From NCBI GenBank assembly GCA_015143295.1, contig CM026573.1:4313950-4377949 (forward strand): 64,000 nucleotides of DNA, in the 5' to 3' direction. Each line of letters starts with the position of its first letter. The first letter of the stretch is position 1. The translations under genes and the position numbers were made by a program. Source of the stretch: Tetracentron sinense. Lineage: Eukaryota; Streptophyta; Magnoliopsida; Trochodendrales; Trochodendraceae. The notes beneath the pieces are model-generated. The model made no database searches, was not told the DNA's origin, and worked only from the letters and a program-made list of their open reading frames with translations. This document shows positions 56,791-64,000 of the stretch, piece after piece.

Positions 56791-57856
56791 GTAATTTAAC
56801 ATTTAGATATTCCCACATCGTTATTCGATGCTATCTTTCCTGACAATATTTACTTATATATATGTTAAATCTCAAATATCATCCTACCCCAACTTTTTTT
56901 TCAATGAATGTTGCCTAATACAAAGGCTTATTATATTTTAGACACCACTGGTACCTAAAGCTTCATCCATGTCAAATATTAATAAAAATTGCTTGTTATG
57001 AAACTTCCCCATGATCAACTTTAAGGGAGGATCAAGCAATTCAGTAAATCACAATCACAAGAAAATAAACTCCCATCTTAAGAATCTAGTCTACAACCTT
57101 GGGGTAGGACAAAAAACCAAACATCTCATGTAGGTTGATTTTAAGATCGTTCATTTTACAAATTGAATTGATGAAACTACCTGTAATTCAAAATTTTATA
57201 TGTTAATTCTTTTCTCAAAATCTCCAAGTGTCAATCTTAAACCATTAATGTTTGGAAAATAAGCTTACAACTTCATGATCATATTGATTAAATTAGCTCA
57301 AAATTCAATAAATTTGATTCTAGTGTACATCTGGAAGAACCAATTCTCAACTCTCTTCAAACCAAACCCCAAAGGGAACATCGTAGACATGCCAAACCAG
57401 AGCAAAGGAAGCGAAAGAACACCCAAGAAATTAAGGCTTCCAGTTTCAGCAACGCATTGAAAACAAAAGTGACTTTTACTACTGCATTTCAACTTTCAAG
57501 GACTAAAAGAGTCTTATGCCAAGCTTCTTCAACTTCAAGTTGAATAGTCATTCATTAGAAACCTAACTAAGTGAAAGTAACTAGTCAGTGTAGAATGCAA
57601 TAGGAACAGATGAAACAAGTCTGTGAACCTCAAAAACCACAAATGACTGACTCACCATGTCAAAAAGATCTCACCAGCTCATATTATTAGGGAGGAATCT
57701 ATTAAAGGAATGCTTCATCATTGTGTCTGTATAATGGTCATCTGAATTGGTAATAAGTAGGAGTCTTTTACCAACCTTATGCAATAGTATACCAAAATGA
57801 ACAAGGAGAATATAAAATGATTTCATAAAACATACAGGGATAGGTTAAAGACACAC
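56791..57856. other. CACTA internal stretch, nothing recognised
   Basis: AT-rich. ATTTAGATATTCCCACAT is repeated at 56704 and 56799. The 61-codon plus and 64-codon minus frames near 57300 overlap each other and show no family motif. Confidence 0.5.
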
Positions 57857-58199
57857 CTCCTTTTGATCCAAAAGTGTCAAAGGAAGCTCTAGATCAGGCT
57901 CTAGAAACAGTTCAAGCTTAGACATTATCTCACTCTGCAGGGATACAACCGGTCAATTGATAGTTGATACGCCAATTGCAAGATCAAATACTAAATATAT
58001 TACCTTGAGATGACCTTCTACATGTGCTTTGACGATGGCCTTCCCAAAAACCTGAAAACCATGACATAGGTTAAAGTTATACGTCTCTGGAACAGCTATT
58101 ATAAAGAAAATATGAGCAACTTATTGCCTTGTAGAGCCCTATATAATAAAGTGGACCAAGTTCTGCTGGTACAACTCCTTCATTCAATCTGTCAACCAT
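57857..58199 (-). pseudogene. Three-exon fragment of an unidentified host gene inside the CACTA element
   Basis: Minus strand, opposite to the transposase genes. Exon A 58199-58128 (acceptor TTCTTCAG; GC-type donor AAG|GCAATAAG) encodes MVDRLNEGVVPAELGPLYYI plus GLYK. Exon B 58051-58004 (TTTTCAG acceptor; AAG|GTAATA donor) encodes VFGKAIVKAHVEGHLK. Exon C 57934-57857 (CTGCAG acceptor; GAG|GTGTGT donor) encodes SEIMSKLELFLEPDLELPLT plus LLDQKE. All three are phase 0 with no stop, and the introns are 76 and 69 bp. I do not recognise the protein. The compact exon-intron pattern and normal composition suggest a host gene piece carried by the transposon, which CACTA elements are known to do. Confidence 0.6.
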
Positions 58200-58309
58200 C
58201 TGAAGAAGAGAAAACATGAGGTTAACACAAATGAAAGTGTCTCCTATTAAGTATTAGACAGACTTGAAATCCTCAACGGTTTACAAGGAGTTTGGTTACA
58301 ACACAAAAG

Positions 58310-58430
58310 CCTTTTTAAGTGCTCTTTTAACTATAGTTAACAACTTAAACTTTTAGAGATAATATTTTTAAGAAAAACCAAGGGTAGATGGTTAAACCCT
58401 CCAGGTTAGTAGGTTTTAAAAAAGTCACAC
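58310..58430. repeat. MITE-arm fragment
   Basis: TTTTAACTATAGTTAACAAC ... AACCAAGGGTAGATGGTTAA ... CCTCCAGG is a degenerate copy of the core arm shared by families A and B. Confidence 0.5.
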
Positions 58431-59396
58431 ATTAGAAGAAACGATATTGAAATCCGACCCCCAGTTTGGATTTGGTGGGGGTTTGTAGGTTTAGGCAAAA
58501 CCTAAGTTTCAAAGTATGGATTTTGAGCCTCTCGCTGTCCAAATTGGGCAAACGAACCTCGGAATCCAGCGAAACGAATTCCCACACTTCGGTTGGGTTG
58601 AAATACACGCATTAGAAGAAACGACATTGCAATCCGACCCCCAATTTGAATTTGGTGGGGGTTTGTAGGTTTAGGCAAACTTAAGTTTCAAAGTATGGAT
58701 TTCGGGCTTCTCGCTGCCCAAATCGGGCAAACGACCTCGGAATCCAGTGAAACGAATTCCCACACTTTGGTTGGGTCGAAATACACGCGTTAGAAGAAAT
58801 GGCAATGAAATCCGACCCCCGGTTTGGATTTGGTGGGGGTTTGTAGGTTTAGGCCAAACCTAAGTTTCAAAGTATGGATTCCGGGTCTCTCGTTGCCCAA
58901 ATTTGGCAAACGACGTCGGAATCCAGCGAAACGAATTCCCACACTTTGGTTGGGTTGAAATACACGCATTAGAAGAAACGACATTGAAATCTAACCCCCG
59001 GTTTGGATTTAGTGGGTGTTTGTAGGTTTTGGCCAAACCTAAGTTTCAAAGTATGGATTTCGGGCTTCTCGCTGCCCAAATTGGGCAAACGACCTCGAAA
59101 TCCAACGAAACGAATTCCCACACTTTGGTTGGGTCAAAATACATGCGTTAGAAGAAACGGCATCGAAATCCGACCCCCGATTTGGGTTTGGTGGGGGTTT
59201 GTAGGTTTAGGCCAAACCTAAGTTTCAAAGTATGGATTCCGGGCCTCTCGTTGCCCAAATTGGGCAAACGACCTCGGAATCCAACCAAACGAATTCCCAC
59301 ACTTCGGTTGGGTTGAAATACACGTGTTAGAAGAAACGGCATCGAAATCCAACCCCCAATTTGGATTTGGTGGGGGTTTTGTAGGTTTAGGCCAAA
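58431..59396. repeat. Tandem satellite, period about 179 bp, five full units plus part
   Basis: The phrase (A/G)TTAGAAGAAA recurs at 58431, 58611, 58789, 58968, 59147 and 59326, spacing 180, 178, 179, 179 and 179. Each unit contains TCCGACCCCC..TTTGG, GGTGGGGGTTTGTAGGTTTA, TTTCAAAGTATGGATT and AACGAATTCCCACACTT. Adjacent units differ by only a few bases. Frames read through it on both strands are by-products of the repeat. Confidence 0.93.
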
Positions 59397-59934
59397 GTAT
59401 GTTAGAACTACGAATTCGGCCTTATTAGTGATGAAATTTCTACACTTTTATGTGTTTAATAATTAAAATTTATTAGTATCAGGAATCTAAGATAAATTTG
59501 GATATATGTTGATGAAATCCTACACTTCTATGTGTTTGAACTCTATATGTATGAAATATATGAGATGACCTTGTTTCTTGGCATATTAATTTTATGAAAT
59601 CCTTAAATTTTTTTCTGTTCGATATATTCTATTTATCAATTTTATTTTATTGTCTTTATATGAGGGAGTCAGCGCACACCTTTCGGGTTTTAGACCAACC
59701 GGAGGGAGCCAGCCAGAGGGAGGAGAGACTTAGGATTTATATTTTTTTTTTCCAATACTTTTATATGGACATGTATATTCATACTACAACTATTTGGATG
59801 AATTTCTTTGTATCTTATATAGATTGGATGGTAGAATTTCCTTTTTGTGATGAATTTCTTTTGTTTGGATAAATATTGCTGTTGACAGGTACAAAATAAT
59901 ACAGGTCAAAAAAAAAAACAATCTGCATAATTAA
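59397..59934. other. CACTA internal stretch, nothing recognised
   Basis: AT-rich non-coding DNA with TCCTACACTTCTATGTGTTT-like words repeated near 59440 and 59515. Confidence 0.5.
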
Positions 59935-60400
59935 ATTGTTTTTTTTGAAAATATCACTATTACCGGCGGTTTTATAACGCCGGAAAAGATTGTCCAATTA
60001 ATAATGACGTTCTTGTACACGTCGTAACTGATATACCCTATAACGGCGTTGATTTCACGCCGTTAATAATTTGTTTAATACGGTGGTAGATATCGGTTAA
60101 TTAACAGAAAATAAAAGACACCTGTATTTATTTATCAATATCGGCGTATCATATAATGCGGTTATTGATTAATCAATAACGGCGTGTTTTATAAGCCGTT
60201 ATTAATAACTAAATAACGGTGTGTTCTATAATGGCGCGGGTATTGATTAAATCAATACTGGCATTAAGAAAAAACTGTCAGTATAGTCATTTCTGACGTA
60301 GGTATTACCGGCGCTTACAGAAATACGCCGATAATACTAATATTGGCGTTTATTTTGCCTTTATCGGTGAGTTTGAGACGCCGCTAAAAACCTTAAATTT
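59935..60400. repeat. 3' subterminal repeats of the CACTA element
   Basis: Dense AACGGCGT / ACGCCGTTA words in both orientations (ATAACGGCGTTGATTT, ACGCCGTTAATAA, TAACGGCGTGTTTTATAAG) just inside the right terminus, mirroring the left zone. Confidence 0.75.
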
Positions 60401-60407
60401 TGTAGTG

Positions 60408-60936
60408 ATAGATGCCCATGCCACTTGCGTTACGATCATTACCAAATATGTCAGACATATCTGGAGCCTTACGTGTCACATGTGTGAGCCTACTATTAGT
60501 TGAGTCAGATTGGTTTTGACAGCATACAGAAGTGACCAACATTAAATGCTAAGATAGTGCTTTTCACCTACCAACAAAGTCAGGTGATCGCCTCGTGGTC
60601 ACTTCCTCCTACGAGTCGGTCTCGTTGTTGACTCAAGCTCGGTTCCGTTGTACATGCGAACATGAATAGAATTATCGTTGTAAAAAGAGGTCGGACACCT
60701 GTGTCCCGTAGATAACGAATACGTTGTCTATAAGACAACGAGTACGTTGTCTTAAATACAATGAGAATGTTGTAAATACGACACCGGGTACGTTGTGCAT
60801 AAGATAATATGTACGTTATAGATAAGACAACGGATCATTACTCTATGTGGCCACGTGTTTCCCAATCGTTGGCATATCTATGAAAACTAGCTCGTTCTCC
60901 AACACTTAATCATTTTTATGAATTTTATCCCTTACA
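60408..60936 (-). mobile_element. Old Tat-type LTR, piece 2 of the split copy
   Basis: The minus strand starts TGTAAGGGATAAAATTCATA at 60936, matching the 13984 LTR start (TGTAACGGATAAAATTCGTA), then GTTGGAGAACGAGCT, a CGTTGT/ACAACG cluster (60600-60840), CGACTCGTAGGAGGAAGTGA and ATATGTCTGACATATTTGG. With 37805-37968 it makes an LTR of about 695 bp interrupted by the CACTA element. Confidence 0.85.
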
Positions 60937-60940
60937 ATAG

Positions 60941-61520
60941 ACTTTGCTCAGGGGAAATTGATTGAAAGAAGTAAGAGAAATGAAGAATTTGATCATTATT
61001 GAATGGTCGGTGATCTGCTAACTTTAGACTTTAATGCTCTCTAGAGAGCGAGTATTGTCAATTTCCTGATGAACGGATCACCATTGATAAGGGACACTTG
61101 AGCATAATTGAATCAGTTGTGTCTGTTCTACCAGCTGGTTTAATCCAGTTGGGTAGGAAGTTTACGAAGATTGAGTGGCAGCCCGAAGGTAATTTGTCTG
61201 TAGGGATGGAGAATGGTATTGAAAGTAAGCCTGTACGTGAAGTTACATTTTGATGATCGTTCGTTGATCATGTTCTGGTAACAGTTTCAATAGGGGTTCT
61301 CAAAGTCGGAATTCATGAAGATTCAGGCATGTTTAGTCCTCATCTTCCCTCTTTCAAAACTGAAGCAAAATCCAGGCTCAGATTTGGTGTTGCTACCAAA
61401 TTGTTTATTCAATTGAGTCCAACCCATGATCAAGAAAACAATAATTTCAAGAGTTCCCTTTTTTTTAAATGGTTTCCGCCCGTTGGTTTTAGAACTAAAG
61501 AACCAGAAAAGGTACAAATA
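60941..61520 (+). pseudogene. Polyamine oxidase fragment, PAO5-like
   Basis: PAO5-type enzymes are FAD-dependent amine oxidases that oxidise spermine or thermospermine. The fragment covers the middle of the protein: DLLTLDFNA (about 61010-61037), SEYCQFPDERITIDKGHLSI (about 61047-61106), VLPAGLIQLGRKFTKIEWQP (about 61125-61184), DHVLVTVSIGVLKVGI (61266-61313) and FSPHLPSFKTEAKSRLRFGV (about 61332-61391). Compared with family spacing, 5 extra bases after FNA shift the frame, and two adjacent TGA codons (61251-61256) interrupt it. Both the FAD-binding N-terminus and the C-terminal third are absent. It starts within 5 bases of the old Tat LTR at 60936, so that insertion or a later rearrangement probably broke the gene. 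Confidence 0.8.
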
Positions 61521-61569
61521 ATTATCCATCATCTTACTTTATTATCTAAAAAATGAAGATAATGTGTCC

Positions 61570-62070
61570 CTTTCATCACTCAATAATTGTGGTTAAGATT
61601 TACTCACCCTGGTTCATCCATCTAATCTTAGTTTTAGATAAAAAAAATAAATTAATAAATATTAACTTTAGGTTGATTAAGATTAACCACACTTAAAGGG
61701 GGCTCCCACGTATCCCATTTACCACCCACTAATTGTGGTTAAGATTCACTCATCCCTAGGGTTCATCCACCTAACTTTGATTTTTAGGAAAAAAAAGAAA
61801 AAATACATATTAACCATAGGTTGATTAAGCTTAACCACAATTAAAGGAGGCTTTAAAAGCCACCACATGACCCTTTTAACACCACTAACTGTGGTTAAGA
61901 TTCACTCAGCCCTAGGGTTCATCCATCTAATCTTGGTTTTTAGAAACAAAATTATATATTAATCATAGTTAATTAAGCTTAATCATAGTTAAAAGGAGCT
62001 CCCAAGCCTAATTAAGTTCAACTGTAGTTAAAAAAGACAAAGGGGGACATGTGATGGCCTGTAGGCACAA
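61570..62070. repeat. Array of three MITE-arm units, about 150 bp each
   Basis: AATTGTGGTTAAGATT(T/C)ACTCA ... GGTTCATCCA ... AATCTTAGTTTTTAG ... GGTTGATTAAG(A/C)TTAACCACA occurs three times (from about 61585, 61728 and 61883), each unit a foldback in itself. The third is followed by another TTAACTGTAGTT pair and GGGGACATGTGATGGCCTGT, the MITE outer arm. Confidence 0.7.
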
Positions 62071-62540
62071 TCGCGTTCCACTATAGTAAAGTCTTGAATA
62101 TTTAATGTCCAAGGACTTGTACAGTCCCAAAGCCTTTGATGTTCCAACAAAACAGAAAGGATAATTCTATCCTACCTCTATTTTTGGAGGTGGTCCAGAG
62201 CCACATGATTCTACTTTATTTTGGGTTAATCCATTTCGACTGTTTGGTAGAATAATTCTATTATGCCTATCAAGTTTAATTTTATTCATTCCTAAGTTTG
62301 TAGCCAAATAGTCTTACATTTCAATTCTTGCCGTACTACAACTCCAAATTGTGTTTGTTGCCTTATAAATCTCATATAAGATTTTTTTTTTGTTTTGAAG
62401 AGGCAATGGAAAGTTTGTGAAGTCTTTTTACATGGATGTATAGTTTGCCTCTTTCCTATAGTTTTGTTTTAATTTATATTTTATATTATTTATTTTTTAA
62501 TTGATTTCTTATTTTAAAATTTGTTAAATTTAATATAAAA
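62071..62540. other. Intergenic DNA, nothing recognised
   Basis: AT-rich, no supported frame, no clear repeat. Confidence 0.5.
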
Positions 62541-64000
62541 TTAATGATAAATAAGAGGATTGCTAGCCCCAGTCACATTGTGGACACTTATTTCTCAAGA
62601 AATTGAGTCTTCCATGAAATTTATTTATTAAAAAATTCAATTTCTCGTGACATGAGTGTTTATGTTCGGTCGAGTATAACAATTCAAAAGCAAATTCTCG
62701 CAATAGTAGTGATGGTTAGCGTGAGTGTAGTAAGAGTGGAGTGGGGAAGGGGTTGTGGAGTAGGGAGCGGAGTGGGGAAGGGGGTGGTTGTTAGGGTTGT
62801 GGAGTAGGGAGCGGAGTGGGGAAGGGGGTGGTTGTTAGGGTAAGGTGGTGGAGTGGGGAAGGAGGTGGTTGTGAGGGTAAGGTGGTGGGCCCGTAAGGAT
62901 GGAGGTTGTGGTGGGTTGGGTGACAAGATCTTATTTGTTTGGCGCCAAATCCTCTCCAGTTATAACCGGATGTGGCACATCCGGTTATAACCCCTAGAGG
63001 TCGCCACGTGTCTCCTTTGACACCCCTTAACCGTGGGTAAGGTTCACCCACCCCTAGGGTTCACCCACATATTTTTGGTTTTTTTTAAAAAATATTAATT
63101 CTATTTTTAAAATTTAAAAATTGTTTTTAATATTAAAAAAACTTTAAAAACAGTTTTTTAATTTTAAAAATATAATTAATATTTTTTTAAAAAAACCAAA
63201 AATAGGTGAGTGAACCCTAGGAGTGGGTGAACCTTACCCACGGTTAAGGGGTGTCAAAGGAGACACGTGGCGACCTCTAGGGGTTATAACTGGATGTACC
63301 ACATCCGGTTATAACTGGAGAGGATTTGCACCCTGTTTGTAAATTAGCTTTGGGGTCAAATCCCACTAAGAAACAAGCCCCAAAAAAGTTAATAATAAAT
63401 AAGAGGATTGCTAGCCCCAATCACATTGTGGACACTTATCTCTCAAGAAATTGAATCTTCCATGAAATTTATTTATTAAAAAATTCAATTTCTCTAGACA
63501 TGAGTGTTTATGTTTGGTCGAATATAACAATTCAAAAGTAAATTCTCGCAATAGTAGGGATGGTTAGCGTGACTGGGGAAGGGGTTGTGGAGTAGGGAAG
63601 GGAGTGGGGAAGGGGGTGGTTGTGAGGGTGAGGTGGTGAGCCCGTAAGGATGGAGGGTGTGGTGGGTTGGGTGACAAGATCTTATTTATAATTATCTTTG
63701 GGGCCAAATCCCACTAAGAAACAAGCACCAAAAAAATTCATAATAAATAAGAGGATTGCTAGCCCCAGTCACATGAGTACAGTGGGAGTGGAGTGGGGAA
63801 GGGGTTGTGGAGTTGGGAGTGACAGCGATGGGGGTGGTTGTGAGGGTAAGGTGGTACGCCCGTAAGGATGGAGGGTGTGGTGGGTTGGGTGAAGCGGTGG
63901 CCATGGTGGGATAGGGGTGGGGTGGTAGAAATGGTTAAAGGTGATTTTGTAGTCGAGAGTGGTGGTGGAAGCGATGGGGTGATTGTGAGGGTGAGGGTGA
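62541..64000. repeat. Three tandem segments with a G-rich minisatellite
   Basis: Segments starting GATAAATAAGAGGATTGCTAG at about 62543, 63391 and 63741. Segments 2 and 3 are 350 bp apart. Segment 1 is longer because it contains a family B MITE (62945-63329) and more copies of the minisatellite. Each holds a G-rich stretch of GGAGTGGGGAAGGGGGTGG and GTGAGGGTAAGGTGGTG units. The last segment runs off the window. Confidence 0.85.
62945..63329. mobile_element. Foldback MITE, family B, complete copy
   Basis: The left end GCCAAATCCTCTCCAGTTAT AACCGGATGTGG and the right end, read inward, TGCAAATCCTCTCCAGTTAT AACCGGATGTGG are followed by long complementary arms (CCCTAGAGGTCGCCACGTGT ... CCTTAACC) and an AT-rich centre. 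About 385 bp. Flanks TTTGTTTG and CTGTTTGT suggest a 7-8-bp duplication with some change. The neighbouring repeat segment near 63690 shows the site without the insertion. Confidence 0.82.

Larger units (their letters stand above)
37969..60407 (+). mobile_element. 22.4-kb CACTA (En/Spm) transposon with nested insertions
   Basis: The termini CACTACAAAACC (37969) and TTTTGTAGTG (ending 60407) are inverted, and ATA flanks both sides (37966-37968, 60408-60410), the 3-bp duplication of CACTA elements. Subterminal zones carry repeated ACGCCGTT/AACGGCGT words (37980-38240 and 59935-60400). Inside on the plus strand are a TNP2-type gene and a TNPA-like gene. There are also a possible captured gene fragment, a satellite and an 8.2-kb LTR element. 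Without the LTR element it is about 14.2 kb, within the range of plant CACTA elements. The transposase gene is damaged, so it could move only with help. Confidence 0.92.

Noticed and set aside
57275-57492. Further exons of the captured gene upstream of 57857
   Set aside because: The overlapping 61- and 64-codon frames lack splice borders in phase with exon C and look like chance frames.
58790-59342. 60-72-codon frames repeated along the 179-bp satellite
   Set aside because: The same frame recurs once per unit because the unit is repeated; there is no start context and no family match.
62684-63051. Pro/Thr-rich minus-strand frames of 80-86 codons
   Set aside because: They are translations of the G-rich minisatellite on the other strand.

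Overview
This is nuclear DNA of a flowering plant. The evidence is a two-exon CYP71-type cytochrome P450 gene, plant lineages of LTR retrotransposons (Tork-like copia, Tat and Athila-like gypsy), plant CACTA transposons with TNP2 and TNPA-like genes, an L1-type LINE, and very many foldback MITEs. I cannot name the species. One host gene looks complete (the P450 at 9437-12498, minus strand). Two host genes survive as fragments: a second CYP71-type P450 (34210-34911, minus) and a PAO5-like polyamine oxidase (60941-61520, plus). Most of the remainder is transposon sequence or decayed intergenic DNA. I see no rRNA, tRNA or CRISPR.

Layout. 1-2590: GC-rich tandem repeat, an AT-rich stretch and a possible minus-strand exon. 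2595-4590: copia fossil. 4600-9050: low-information DNA with MITE copies, one nested inside another, and a possible LTR/leader. 9058-12840: MITE, P450 gene with a transposon-filled 1.5-kb intron, and a Tourist-like MITE just upstream of its start. 13381-13779: tandem duplication. 13984-25463: a complete-length Tat-type gypsy element with two 896-bp LTRs, a GATTT target duplication and an antisense ORF cluster downstream of pol. 25469-28430: MITEs and short direct repeats. 28440-30455: a copia 3' end and a gypsy gag-protease fossil. 30900-32740: LINE remnant on the minus strand. 32739-34212: Tourist-like MITE and a CACTA end that abuts the broken P450. 34980-37700: foldback elements, including a hAT-type MITE.

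37738-60936 is a stack of nested insertions. An old antisense Tat LTR with its primer site (37738-37968 plus 60408-60936) is split by a 22.4-kb CACTA element (37969-60407; CACTACAAAA ends, ATA duplication). The CACTA element carries an internally deleted TNP2 gene, a multi-exon TNPA-like gene, a run of three exons from what seems to be a captured host gene on the opposite strand, and a ~179-bp tandem satellite. An 8.2-kb Athila-like gypsy element (39795-47988; ATAAT duplication) is in turn inserted in the CACTA element. The PAO5-like fragment lies directly beyond the split LTR. 61570-64000 holds a MITE array, a second full-length foldback MITE whose empty site is preserved in a neighbouring repeat unit, and a G-rich minisatellite.

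No operon-like or pathway logic links the genes. The window records how successive transposon families broke a P450/PAO-bearing region. By-eye LTR differences (about 2% for the Tat element, about 6% for the Athila-like element) suggest the Tat insertion is the younger of the two. All coordinates and homologies come from reading the sequence; no database search was run.
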